A program made the translations under genes and the position numbers. Positions 22,451 through 35,162 of a DNA stretch of 64,000 nucleotides are shown piece after piece. The number at the start of each line of letters is the position of its first letter. The first letter of the stretch is position 1. The notes under the pieces were generated by a model that was not told the origin of the DNA, ran no database searches, and saw nothing but the letters and a program-made list of their open reading frames with translations. This DNA is from Gossypium raimondii (lineage: Eukaryota > Streptophyta > Magnoliopsida > Malvales > Malvaceae), in contig NC_068576.1 of the NCBI RefSeq assembly GCF_025698545.1, forward strand, positions 57,448,094 through 57,512,093. Reading direction: 5' to 3'.

Positions 22451-24549
22451 TTATTGTGGGTGGCATGGTTTGGTACACATCTTCCATTGCTCAAAATCTC
22501 CATTAACAAAATCATAGTAACCTCCTCTTAGTGTCAATGTTCCATTCACCACTGCACTCCTCACAAACGGATACGTCAGTAGATTTCCCATCGAGTTCTT
22601 CACTGATTCCTGCATATATATATATGAAGTTAAATCTTAATTCGCTTTCAACGTAAACCACCTCAAAATTTAAAAATATTAGTTTTTATACACCAAGTTG
22701 GTGCATGCCTCACAGGTTATACCTTTTCGCAAAGCGTTCTTTGTTGTTCGGGGCACAGGTCACCAGCTTCTTCCAGTACCTTTTTCTTTGCTGGCAAACC
22801 AATTTTCACCCACTCATCAATGAAGTCACTGCACAATTCATCCAAAAAGAAAATATTTTATATTTTGGTTAAAAATTGGTGGCTTTTTTTTCTTCATATT
22901 TAGCAATAACAGCTTACTATGTTTGAGTTTGATCTGGAAGACTCATAAGCCTCTTTATGCCACCACAACGGCTATGTCCCATTATCAATATGTTGTCCAC
23001 CTGTAAATATAAATATGTGGTCGTGATCTTGTTCCTTTTTATTACATGACAAGAAAAATAGAATTGGTCTGTCACTGAGAAATGAAGATTTCATACCTGA
23101 AGTTCTTTAACTGCATACTCGATGACTGAACCAATTTCAGTGTGTCTCAACTGTGCAATAAGTATATATAAACAGGTTTAGCTTCCTAAGCAAATAAACC
23201 ATAAGGTCTTTTAATGACTTAAAACTTGGTAAAAATATCAAAGAGTACTTTGTGCTAAGAACGGAATTGTATTTTATCTCTCTATTGATAGATGAGAAAG
23301 CTAGTCAGAACAAGGAGTAAATTAATATTTCTGATAAAAATTTCATTTATTTTTACTGTTAAAAATCGGCAACTATACCTTAGCAAGAGTTACCGTGACA
23401 CGCCATGTGTAACTGTCTGATTATTTAGTCATCTACACTAGTTTTAACAATAAAATGGATAAAATTTTAAGAGGAATAATCAATTTATTTTTAATCTAAC
23501 ATACTTAAAAAAAAGAAAAGGAAAAGGGTAAAATATAATATGGCTGTTAGTGCAGGAACATTTATGGTAATTTTACCCTTGAAATGGGGGGTATGGTACC
23601 TGGTCAAATTGAGGAACCATATTAGCAATATTGCGGCCGGCGAAGGCTTCTCCTGGTTTGAAATTCAAAACGACTGAAGGGCTTACTCGTGAATCCGAGC
23701 ATGAAATCACCAAGAACTGAAAAAAACAATGGATTCAATTTAATCATTGTTAAAGAAAAAAAAAACCTAGGAAAATTACCATTTTCATTGTCTATGATAG
23801 TATACCTTGGGATGCTGATCTTCTGCAAGTTTCTTGAAACATTCTCGGTTTTTGCTGCCCAAAAAACAATGCAGAAATTAGTGTGATTATCCGTTGGTGA
23901 GTTATTAGGGATGTAAGCTGGGAACATGTATACGTACTCAAATATGTTGGTCTTGAAGAAGTGAAAGCCATCGTCTAGCCTTTGAGCATCATGGTCACAA
24001 GGAGGAGGAGGAGGAGGATGATGATGATGCTCTCTGCCTTGGAGCTCGGCGATAAGCTTCTCAACTTTGCTTTGAACCTTCTCATCCAGCTCTTCTTGGA
24101 CACTGCAATCAACATATGTATATATTATTGTTATTATTTACAGACACTGATCATATTGTTCTCCTGCTAAAAAAAAGTGATCGGTCTTGAGAGAGAGGAG
24201 AGGATGGAAAAGGAAGAAAATAGTTTTTTTTTTTTTCAAAAAAATTCCAAAGAACCGGTAAAACGGATCGTCTTGACCGAAGACGAAGACCTGAGTCGTT
24301 GCCGTTGACAATCCAATGGTAAGATCCAATTGTTTAGAGATAGAGCAATAATAAATTATTAATTGTAACACCTAACTCCTTAGTGACCGACCAATAATAA
24401 ATTGTAAATAGGAGTACACTCTGGTTCATGTAAATTAACTCAAATAGTAACACACATGCTTCTACAAATGAATAATTAATTAGAATAAATTACTTGAGGA
24501 GAATCTTCTTCAATCCTTCAACAACAACTTCAGCTGAATGCTTTGCCAT
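22451..24549 (-). CDS. Beta-carbonic anhydrase, copy D
   Basis: Exons from the right: 24494-24549, 23938-24102, 23806-23854, 23600-23716, 23097-23150, 22918-23000, 22723-22828, 22451-22609; 262 codons plus stop. Start [18 protein letters not shown], no transit peptide. Zinc ligands are Cys in ISCSDSRVS and His/Cys in IMGHSRCGG. The ending is [17 protein letters not shown] followed by MCTKPCHPQ. Exon 2 carries an unusual [11 protein letters not shown] insert encoded by a CAT/CCT microsatellite. This is the intact counterpart of copy B. Exon sequence is almost the same, but non-coding homopolymers are often one base shorter in D. It is likely cytosolic. Family role: CO2/bicarbonate exchange for carbon and pH balance. 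Confidence 0.9.
23228..23578. mobile_element. MITE (GTAAAAGTACC family) in intron 4 of copy D
   Basis: Same insertion as in B and C. In its right half (23440-23530) seven successive homopolymers are each one base shorter than in B. Confidence 0.7.
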
Positions 24550-26236
24550 TTGGACGCTTTCCTTCTAAAAAACATAAATATTTGAGTCAGCAAATTTTCA
24601 CAAGCATGAGGAGGTTGGAGCAAGAGCAAGAAAGTTACTTGCATGCATGCATGCATGAAATTTGTACGTTCATGCAACATATATACAGTTTTAAGAAGAA
24701 AAAAAACCTTAAAACATCAACTAACCTTTTCCTAAAGATCTTAGCTCTTAAACTTTTACGATAAAGCAGGAAGATATAATGTTTGATGCAGTTCCAAAGG
24801 CACAGGTCTGCTATTTATAGGCGGAGTACTTCAAGGGTTGTAATAAAAGACATCATTGAAAGTAGAAAAGAAAAGTCGCTCTTTGTAATAAATAACTGTT
24901 GTAACACGGTTTTAGTGACACGGCAATTTACTTTTAGATACAAAAGCTAGCACGCCTTTGCCTTTTTTTTTTTTTTATCCACAGCCAACCTTGGAATTTT
25001 ATAAACCTAACCTTGTCACGATTTAATTGTTTTTTAATTAACCTTCCCATTATGTCTTAATTTTCAATTTCAGCCACAGATCATACTTGCTAAAAGTAAT
25101 GAGCTTTGAATCAATAAATATTAATTTGAGGAAATGGCTTTAGTTATTGGCATCAACTTTTTAATTAAGAAAGAGTTATCAAACGTGCACTAACTAAAAG
25201 AAATTAAAATTTAAAAGTTTAAAAAGAATAAAGGACCAAAGATAAAATTATATTTAAAAAAAAAAAAGCTCACGTTGATAAATTACCTATTATTTACTTG
25301 CAATGAAGAAATGTAGTAGTTGGTCAGTCATTTTCATGGTATTGAAATATGAAAGCTGATGGTCTCCGCAACTAATTGTAAGTCATTAGCAATTACATAA
25401 CAGTAGTTTGGAGTGACTATCCTTAACATTACCACGAGGTGAGTCTTGACTTTTGCTTATTAACGGTAATATAGGAAAAAGATTTTTATACTCTATATGA
25501 AACATTGAAATCATCCAAGGTACGTCTAATATTATAAGCATGGAGGTGGTATACGTTGAATGAGAAAAGGTATTGACCGTCCGTGACTCCAAATTTCCAC
25601 CTCTCAACTTTGGGGGAAAAAAATATACATGCATGTGGACGTGGTAAATTCTTGACCTTTTGTCAATAAGTGCCAACTACCACCTGAAACACAATGTAAA
25701 TGCATCCCCTCATTTTTATTTAAAACTATTTTCTTATGTGCTTGATACATCAATTATTTTGCGCCGAGGGATGTTTATATTTATGGTTCTACTCATAATT
25801 TCAATATAACTTATTTTAAAAAATAAAATATAGATGGATCTAAAAACTATATGACTTAATTATTTAATTATAGACATGGGAAACTTAAATATTTATAATT
25901 TTTTGTCATTAATACATTTTAATATGATGTTAATTAATCAAAGAGGAAAAAATTAGATTTAAATATTGAAAACGATATATTATTTAAGAGGACAATCACA
26001 AATTTCAAAAATAGACAAAAAAATCGACATAAATAATTAAAATTTCACTTCATTGTTATCTCTTTTCTTATTCATTTCATTTCAACCTATTTTTTCTTTC
26101 ATATCTCCACATTTCATCCTCCTAATCTCTATAGTTAATTTGTTACTTTTATGTGATTTTAATGTTCTTTTTATCTTTTGTAACAAATAAAATTCAAACT
26201 CTTGGGGTGCAGTTAAACATCAAATCAAATTATTTT
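24550..26236. other. Upstream of copy D and intergenic
   Basis: Matches the 5' flank of B up to about 25620, then unique AT-rich DNA. No gene is recognised. Confidence 0.5.
24812..24820 (-). promoter_or_regulatory. TATA box of carbonic anhydrase D
   Basis: Minus strand reads CCGCCTATAAATAGC, the same as in B. A 5'-UTR intron donor (AAAAG|GTTAGT) follows near 24726. Confidence 0.65.
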
Positions 26237-26665
26237 TGGCATAATGATTTACTCTACCTTCCAACTTTATAAAATAAAAATCATTTTAGCCATTTATTTA
26301 ATTTTTTATCTTTTAGTACTAAACTTGCATTATTTGTCAAATCACTTTAAAATTGATGAAAAAGTTAACATTCATTAACTTTGCTGATGTGGCATCCACA
26401 TGTATGCCACGTCAGTGCCACATTAGCAATTAATTCATTTTTAAAATTTTAAAAATAAAACTATTAAAAAGGTATAAAAATTATTAAAAAATTAAGATAA
26501 CATAACATACACGTGGATGTCACGTAGCAGAATTAACAGACTATCTATTTTGAGTGATTTGATAAATAATATAAATTGAAGAAGTAAAAAATAAAAAAAT
26601 TTTACAAAATTAAAGCGAATATTTTTAATGATAAATTCAAGTTAGATGGCCAGTAGTAGTAAACC
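26237..26665. mobile_element. Foldback MITE (family 3), copy 1
   Basis: The two arms are reverse complements over more than 100 bp with mismatches: 'atttgtcaaatcact' and 'catgtatgccacgtca' on the left pair with 'gtgatttgataaat' and 'acgtggatgtcacgt' on the right. It can fold into one long hairpin. A related copy lies at about 37250-37690. Confidence 0.55.
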
Positions 26666-28655
26666 AAAATTTATTGTTAAATATTTTTCCCAAAGAAAAC
26701 TTGCCATTCAATTAGTAACCTCTTTGTTACAAAATTATGATTTGTATGCCATATATATTTTTATAATGTTTTAGTATACGAAATAAAAATAAATTAATTT
26801 CAATTGATAATTTTAGTCACTCGTATAATTTGTTTTTGAAAAGATAAGGAAAAATAATTATTTTTTTACAAGAGTTATTACTAGTCTTTCTAATTTCAAA
26901 CTATTATAAGATATATCTATTTAATAAACTTTTTGCGGGTAAATTACTATTTACTCAAAACCAAATCTTTGATCAGCACTATTCATGAAATTTGCTTTTA
27001 ACAGTTTAAAAATTAACAAATATTTTTGTTTTCAAACTAAATTCTAATTTTCTGTAAGTTAGAAGTTAAGGATCTTGTCCAGCCCATCACACTCCACAAA
27101 ACCCAAATCATCGCCTTTTTAATTATCGGTAATTGATTTGTTGTTAGTGAGAGCTAAACTAAGCAATAAAGGAAATGGACAACATCTTCGATATTTAAGT
27201 CAATATAACCATAAGTAATAAAGGGTATAGTACGATAATGTATCTTATTAGTCATATGCATAAGCTTTAATCATTTTCGGATAAGTTTCAAAGATGCTAA
27301 ATCCTGTATACCATACAAAAGCTAGCAACAACAAAACACAGCTCCAAAAGAATGTCACGGTTGCCATGAATTATCAAGTTTAGCAGTTGAGAATTGCGAA
27401 AAAGTAACGTGCACTCCAATTCTTTTGCCAATCCCAACTTTTGATAATGTTGTTTTCTTTTCATTGCTATATATAACATTCTAGGTTGAAATGGATGAAG
27501 AAAAAATTATATATATAATATAATTGAAATCATACGTTAATATTCTCAATAAATATATTTGAAATCATACCATATGTAGAATTTTTTTAATAAATAAATA
27601 AATTTGCTCATACTTTTTCCCGATAAATCACAAAGAGATAGAATTGATTGAAAGATTGCATCTATTGGGACATCTTCACGCTTCTTTCAAATTTCACTTA
27701 TTTTAGACAAAGATGTTAAACATTGAACTTAAACTCTAATATCATATTATACAAGTAGTTTTATCATTAGATGAAGAGGTTATTCGCACATCACAGAAAA
27801 AACAATGATAAAAGTACCATGAATGTCTTTGCATTAAGAGTCGAATTGTATTTATCACATTTACTGAAACCAATGAGCAAATCAATCCATGTAAAGTAGA
27901 TCAAAGAGCAAAATAGTCATTTCTACTTTTAAAAATTAGTGTGACTGATAGAATAACTAAACAATTGCACGTGACGTGCCACATGTACCTACTTATGATA
28001 TATAGGAACTAATTTTTAATAAATTAATAATAATTTCCTCTTTGATTTACAATGACTAATTTATCTATTTTTTTAAAGTAAAAAAAACCAATATTTAACC
28101 AGAATCCTAATATAAAATTACTTCAACCCAAAACAACTATGACAATAAACGTTAACCTCGAGTTTGTAAGGGCTAACCCTTGGATTAAAAGAAGTTGTCC
28201 TCACATCCATTAATAAAAAGTGAATAAAGCCTAAAAATCAACTTAATATGAAAAATATCACATGGATCCTAAAATCCCAAAAAGGCCACCACCTTAATGA
28301 TGACTTTAGTGAAAGCCCATTACAGAGTTTAAAGAGTAAAACAAAAATCTGGGCTAGTTTTGGTTGTTTTTGGTTTCAAAGAATTCATTGTGTGGACCTA
28401 AAAGAAAACTTACAGATAATTTAAGCCCTTGAATGGATAAATCATAGCAGCAGCAGCAGCAGCATCAGCGTCATCGAAATAAGCGAAGTCCTCCTTTTAT
28501 TTCCGAAATTTTCGTTTTTCAATTTTTCATCACCAAATCGTCAGCAGCCCCCCATTAGCCTTCTATTTTCTCAAATCAAATTTGGTTTCCCAATTCTCTT
28601 TTTACCTTAAAGTCCTCACCTTTTGTTTTTGTTCTGCTTAACTCAGTAAGCCGCC
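26666..28655. other. Intergenic, 5' flank of PEX14
   Basis: Holds a degenerate GTAAAAGTACC-family MITE at about 27807-28125 (starts GATAAAAGTACCATGAATG, internal signature GCACGTGACGTGCCACATG). A (CAG)n stretch at 28448-28467 probably lies in the PEX14 promoter or leader. No other gene is seen. Confidence 0.5.
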
Positions 28656-28834
28656 ATGGCTACGACGACTCAGTCCCCTTCTCCTCCCAATTCCAACGAT
28701 GATAAGCCCCAACCAAGCTCAGGTCTGATCCCTTCTTCTCTCTAGTTTTTCTTTTCTTTTCTTTTTCTAAGTTATTGTATAGTCTGTAATAAAGTTCATT
28801 GCTTTGACTTTCTATTAACAAAGAATTAAAATCC

Positions 28835-28872
<38 letters not shown>

Positions 28873-31800
28873 TTCCTTGCTTTGAAGCTGAATATACATA
28901 TACATACTGTGTTATAAGAAAAAAAGAAAATTCTGGGTTTTTTATATAAGGATAAAGGAATAATTCTGATTATAGATACTGGTTTCAGCAGAGGTGGTAG
29001 AACAAGCTAATGGGGTTCAACAAGATGTTAGGCCAGAAGCTACTAAACAGAATGTTCCAGCATCTGTGTTTGTGAACTCTGAACCAATAAGAGAAGACCA
29101 AGTTTCCAATGCTGTTAAATTCCTTTCACATCCCAAAGTTAGGGGTTCACCTGTTATTTATAGAAGATCCTTTCTTGAAAGGAAAGGCCTTACAAAGGAG
29201 GAGATTGATGAAGCTTTTCGGCGTGTGCCTGTAATTTATATGATTGTTTTGTTTTGTTGATTAGTGTATTTTGATTCCGTTTGATATGTGTTTATGGAGT
29301 ATTCGTTGATTCTTTTGACAGGATCCACCTCCTAGTTCACAGCCAGCTAGTTCGAATCAAGGTAATGCATTGTATCAATGAATCGAGGTTTTGTTTTTAT
29401 TGTGTTTGGGTTTTGTATGTTGTTTTGATACTGTAATGGAATTAGATGGACAAGTCATTACTTCATCGAATGTTCAAAGTCAGGCCGCAGTTCCAGCACC
29501 CCAGCCTGTGGTGGCTGCTCCTACAGGTATGGTACCTGCAAGGACGGTTGCACGGTGGCAATTTCATTGGTACCATGCTGTTTTTGGTTTAGGGTTTTTG
29601 GCAGCTTCTGGTGCTGGCTCAGCTTTATTAATCAAGGTATCGATGACTATTCCATTACTATCTCGTAAGCTAGATTTTTCTTACTGTCAGATAACTTGTG
29701 TTTGGTTTTAGAATGTTATTGTCCCAAGGTTGAAATCTTGGATACGTAAAGTTGTATTGGAAGAAGAAAATGACCATGCCAAGAAACTTGATGCAAAGCC
29801 AAGTTTGGCAGAAGAGGCAGCAGCCGCAGCAAAAGCAGCTGCAGCTGCGGCTGCTGATGTTGCAAAAGCAAGCCAGGAAATGTTGAACTCCAAAAATGAA
29901 GGTGGAGTCATAATGGCATTTTTATTTTTAGCTGACTAGTTTCATTATGTTTTTTGGGTCTTCTTTTTGTTTTGTTTTGTTTTTTTCATAAGCATCTTCT
30001 TGATTTACTGAACCTAGTTTGAATACTTACCAGAGAGAAGACGCTTTGAAGAATTTATGAATCTTATGGATGCGCAAGTACAAGAAATGAAGTTGATGAG
30101 TAATTCCATAAGGAAATTGGAAGGTACTCTGTTGTCTTGTTGCCTTCATGTATTAATGGTGCTAAGTAAGAGGCAATATAATGATGATTGTTAAACGGCT
30201 TCTAGTCTTGTTGGTACTGCTTGCTTACCGCTTCTGAGGAGCATGTGCCTGTATGTTGTTGGACTTCATTACTAATTTTGTTATTTGTGTGACGATTAGG
30301 ACAAGCTAATAGCCCCAGCAGGACATTTTCTGATCACGAAGATCATAGAGTGTCAGCCTCGAGTACAAAGGTATGCTGAAACTAAGTTAATTATGAACAC
30401 TTCATAGCTGCATTGGAAAATAAATTCTCTGATCCCAGTTTTGTGCAAGATGAGCTATTACTAAATAGAAAAACATCTTTCCAGCAAACCTATCCAAATG
30501 GCAAGGTGGATATTGATGTGTTGTCAGGTAATTTTCTATGATTAATTTTCTCGAAGTTAGTTTATCTCCAATGGTTTGAATTCCAGTATCCTATAACTAT
30601 GATTTTCTAAGCAGCGAGATCATCCTCACCGCCTGTATCTGCCGAACCACCTCACCCAAAGTCATATATGGAGGTACTGACATGCTTCATCCTTAACTGG
30701 CTATACTTTATTCACCTAGACCGAGCTGTAACTGAGTTTCAATATTTATCAGTTTCAAAACAAATACTGTATTTCTAGACGTGTTTTGAAGACATTTCGC
30801 TAATTGGTATTTGTAATTGTGTTGTAGATTATGGCAATGATCCAAAGAGGGGAGAAACCTTCAAATATCAGAGTAATCCATTTAACATTTCCATGTTGAT
30901 ATTGGCTTGTATACTGCATTGATGTTAACTTTGTTATTCCTGATTTATATGCAGGAAGTTAATGATATGCCTCCCAACCCGAACCAACAAATATCAAATC
31001 CTCGCATAACACCAAGATCTAAGGTGTGTTCTAGAGTTCTTCCGGAATCTTTCGGATCATTTTCTTTGGCATTATATTCATATAAACTACTACGATTCTA
31101 CTTCAATGTGGTTATTCGAACATTTTTGGAAAGTGGGATATTTTAAATATTATATTTGAAGTTTTTTTGGGTCATAGAGTAGCCTTATGCTAACTTTGAA
31201 TAAAATCCGGACCGCTATCTTTTATTCTTTGGGATGATTTCTAAATTACCAGTGGTTGGTTTATGCCATTAGAATGTTAGAATCCTTGAAAACATGGATA
31301 CTGCTTTTGTGCTGAGAAATACGACTTGTAAAAGGTAATATCGACGTGCCTTCAATTTGCTCGAATCTGACTTTTTATTTTCTCCTCTTTTTGTATGTAA
31401 ATGAGTAGCCATGGGAGGCCCAAAACGGATCCAGCCAGGTACTCCAGTCTCAGAGAAGTGCTGAAGGCTTGAATCGACAAGATAATGGATTAAACTATCT
31501 GGTGGATGATGAGAGCTCAACCCCTTGGTGGCAACGCAAAAATGTTAGAATCACCGAGATTGAAAACGAAAACGAAAACGAAGTTAAGGCTGCTGCCGGA
31601 CCTTACGGTGTAAGAACCGAACAACCTGTTCAACGTACATGGGTTCCACCCCAGCCACCACCTGTGGCAATACCAGAAGCAGCTGAAGCCATTAGAAGGC
31701 CAAAACCATTAGCTTCAAAAGAACAATCGGCTGATGAACAATCAATGGTTCACCCCGCAGAGCCAATTGATGAGTTACAGAGGATCACAAAAATATCGGA

Positions 31801-31891
31801 GTCAGGAGGTTCAGTGGAGATGAATGTAGGTTTTCCGAGTGGAACCTCCAGTGATGTACAAGAACAAGAAGTTAGCTATGAAGGGAATTGA
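28656..31891 (+). CDS. PEX14: Peroxisomal membrane protein PEX14
   Basis: Docking component of the peroxisomal matrix-protein import machinery; binds the cargo receptor PEX5. Twelve exons: 28656-28722, 28989-29230, 29322-29361, 29446-29636, 29712-29901, 30034-30123, 30300-30370, 30485-30527, 30615-30673, 30828-30872, 30955-31023, 31409-31891; 529 codons plus stop. The PEX14 N-terminal domain is in exon 2 (starting near REDQVSNAVKFLSHPKVRGS and ending EIDEAFRRVP). A membrane segment (WYHAVFGLGFLAASGAG) lies in exon 4. An Ala-rich then charged coiled coil spans exons 5-6, with a disordered Pro-rich C-terminus after it. The start ATG sits in GCCGCCATGG, a strong context. Exon 2 has a NAGNAG acceptor (CAGCAG at 28986-28991), so forms with and without Ala-23 are possible. 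The neighbouring SRO gene is convergent. Confidence 0.93.
28838..28869. repeat. (TA)n microsatellite in PEX14 intron 1
   Basis: About 16 TA units in a row between exon 1 and exon 2. Confidence 0.9.
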
Positions 31892-32724
31892 AACTGGACT
31901 CCGTATCCAGGGTAAGCTCGATGTAAAGTCTATCGATGTGCCATAATATTGAGCGTCCCTGTAGTATATGCAGAACTTTCTCATCGTGATACGTTCTTTA
32001 TGTACACCCAATAATGATAATAAGGGTGGAACTTTGTAAATGGGGTTGGTTTATGTTTATTTGAAGCTAGAATGCTGGCTTGCACTAAACGACCAATACC
32101 TCTATAAGATAAATCAAGAGGCCAAGTCTTGTTTATCTCTACTAAATTGCACCAGTTTATAAATCCGACAGCCTTAGCACTTGAATTGTTTTTGTGCTTT
32201 TGTATACAATGTCTTCTTTATTATTACATAAATATATGAAGAATACAAAAAAACTTTTATCTATTTTAAAAAAGAAAAATATTTTTAAAGAAAAATTAAA
32301 GTAAATGCTTTTGAACCACATTTTAGTTTAGTAAAACACTTTTGTCTAAGAATATTTTTGTCCCAAAATGCTTCTTAGAAGCAATATTAAACACACATTA
32401 GCACAGAAGTAAAAAATTGTATAAGAAAATTAACATGTAGCTTTATTAATTGTAGAAATAATTAAAATTCAAAAATTCAAAAACTATCTAAAATAACAAA
32501 ATATACAAGTCGTCCTTTAATTTGCTAGCTCTTTTGTTTTTGTGAGGTGAATGCTGAAGTATTAAAAACCATGAAGTGGAATCAGTAGTTTAAAGCTAAC
32601 TGCAAATTTGCTGTCTACATATTTACTTCCGTAATCAACTAAAAACAAGATATAAATTCATGAGAGCGGTTAAACATCACACACAGCAGCACTGGCTTTA
32701 AGTTAAACAAGAAAAAAAGAAGCT
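31892..32724. other. Shared 3' region of PEX14 and SRO genes
   Basis: Convergent gene ends. Presumed 3' UTR of PEX14 to about 32210 and of the SRO gene just left of 32725. No other feature is seen. Confidence 0.5.
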
Positions 32725-34677
32725 TTAGCTTTCCACACTCATCCACTGCTTCCTCACTTGTGCCTGTATTGCTGCAAATATCAAACAACAAAATTCAGGG
32801 ACTGCACAGTACAATAATAGCTTCTGCTACTGCCCAATTACAACCCTTGTTTCGAAATTTTTACAAGGTTTTAACTAAAAATTTTTAACCTTTCTTCATC
32901 ATATGAAAAATTTATAAATAAACACTAATAACTCTAAAACTTGTTAAATTTTAGATCCAGAATCACAAACTCAAAACTAAAAAATGGTGCTTAAATAAAA
33001 TGACTAGTGTTCATATATGAACAAAAAATTACCCAGAGGCTAAATTTTGTCGTTAAAAAACAACTAGGCTGGAACCAAATGGGGCATGAGCACAACTCCT
33101 CATTTATTAATTCCAAATTTCACTTTTCTTTTTTCTCAAGAAAACATACATACGGGGTAATCATAAGAATTGTATTCAATCAAGTACCTTGGTCCTTGAG
33201 GATTTGATGACAGCAATCAACAACTTGTCCCCAGCAAATTGTCTCACAAGTTGTATGAGTTCATGCCTTGATATTTTCTTATCCTGCCCAACCAGAGATT
33301 GAATAATAATTAATCTCACTTCAACTCTAAAATATTAACTAAATTTAAAATAATAAAATTTTAAACAAAATGTTATTGCATAACAGTAAAGAATTTTTAA
33401 AACAAATACTTCTTAAAATAAATAAAATTGAATAAAAAAAAAAGAGTAAAGTTTTTTAAAACAATCACTTTTGATCTAATAATAATTTGAAGTTTAGAGA
33501 TGAAATTAAAATAAGTGTGAATGTTTGGTGGAATTAACTCTAATTAATAATTAAATAAAAGCTTACCTTGTGATCTCTATAATACTTGGAGATCAAGTTC
33601 ATGGCAGTTGGAGGTAGGTATTTAGAAAGTGCTGATATAAGAGCTGGAAACGATATCCATGGCGAAGTCGGCATCTTTAGCCTATCTTGCATCCCACGAA
33701 ACCCTAAAAAAACAACCAAGCATTCAAAGTCAAAACCCAATGTCAACAGGCTCCTAGCTTTGACTTTCAAAACTATTCAACCGCCATGGAAGCCCAAAAT
33801 CGAAATTTTGCTTACCTTTCAATGACGACGTAGCCCTGAAACTCACGATGAACTCCGGCAATATATGAGTGTTCAAATGCGTACTCCACACGACGTACTT
33901 CTTCGGCGACGATAAATCATCGACGCCGGAATCAAACTCGTCGGAACTCGGATGACATTGCTTCGAACCAGGTTGCACCAGCTCTGCCTTCCCTAATATT
34001 ACGCGACAGAGCATCAAATATCGGACTCCATTTTTATCAGCCACGGCATTCTTCACACTGAAGAAAAAAAACAAAAACAAAATTAACAACAAATTACATA
34101 ATTAAAACGTAACTAATTGATGGTTTCTTATTTTGACTTTTTCTTACCTCTCCATGGGAGAATCATCAGGGGAAAGATAGATTCCATGACCGTACAACCC
34201 GCTGTTTTTCGGCAATCCACAATGCCCAAAACCATGCTCGACGATCTTGCAAACCTCGTCTCTAGTAGCGGCACACCAAGCGTACTTAACATTAGCGTCG
34301 CCACCGCCGCCGCATTTTTTCTCCATTGCTTTATTGAAAATCTGGAAAGATTGAAGCCTCGCTTGCCAAGTAACACCAGCAAAGCAGTTTTTTTGAATCG
34401 TCAAATCCTTGATATGAACCGCCATAGAACCCAGATTAGAAAGGAACCTTCTCGTGATAAGATCATGCGCTTTATCCCCAGAACATAACTGAATCAACCC
34501 ATTGTTACACAACGAAGGTTGATCAAAACAAGGACCAGAAACACCGCTTTCGCAATCGGAAACAACCGATTCCTTATCGTTTGCAGTGTCTAAAGAAGTT
34601 GAACCGGAAGAAAAAACCGTGGGAGCTTTGTACAAATCTTTTTCTAAATGGTTGTATTGGTTTCCAATATAAGCCAT
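32725..34677 (-). CDS. SRO protein (RCD1-related, PARP-like and RST domains)
   Basis: Exons from the right: 34148-34677, 33816-34057, 33567-33703, 33188-33283, 32725-32763; 347 codons plus stop. A PARP-like fold spans roughly residues 80-260 (blocks [73 protein letters not shown]). The RST protein-interaction domain follows ([20 protein letters not shown], then [20 protein letters not shown]). There is no WWE domain, so it belongs with the short SRO2-SRO5 type, not RCD1/SRO1. These proteins bind transcription factors and act in stress and redox responses; most lack the PARP catalytic triad (family knowledge). The last exon is short and its acceptor is a choice: CAG|GCACAAG keeps 12 more residues, whereas an upstream CAG gives only 5. 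Confidence 0.88.
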
Positions 34678-35162
34678 AATAGCAATACAAATTTAAACAA
34701 CAACAACAACAACAAAAAACCTAAAATTTACAATCAAAAGAACAAAAAGAATCAATTGGAACAAGGAATAGTCGTCAATTTGGGTACTAAACGAATAACA
34801 GAGTGCATGTATACGAGGAGAAATTTAGTAATGATTCATCTCTGAAACAAATTTTGAAGTTAAATATAAGTAGTGAAGATGGTTGGGTTTTGCTTGGAGA
34901 AGAGAGAAAGATGAAAAATGAGGAGACTTTATATAATTTAGAGAGAGAAGAAAAAATTACGAAGGCAAACCGACTTTTGGAGCAGTGGGAAGGAAGGAAG
35001 GAAATTTATTAGCGGTGGGCGGGGAAGTGGGGGCGCTAATTGTTTTTCATTTTACATATGTGGGTGGGGGACGGGGACTGGGACCAGGGCCTATCGTTTT
35101 GGGTAATAAAGGTTTCCGGATTTGGCTTTGGAATTAAATAATAGGAATAAAATATGTACATA
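34678..35162. other. SRO promoter and 5' leader
   Basis: On the minus strand it holds the SRO 5' UTR, with a (TTG)n tract near 34697-34715, and upstream purine/pyrimidine tracts. No other gene. Confidence 0.5.
34927..34935 (-). promoter_or_regulatory. TATA box of SRO gene
   Basis: Minus strand reads TTATATAAAG, about 250 bp before the ATG. Confidence 0.5.

Noticed and set aside
29708-29911. Antisense poly-Ala open frame in PEX14
   Set aside because: Mirror of the Ala-rich coding tract; no independent evidence.
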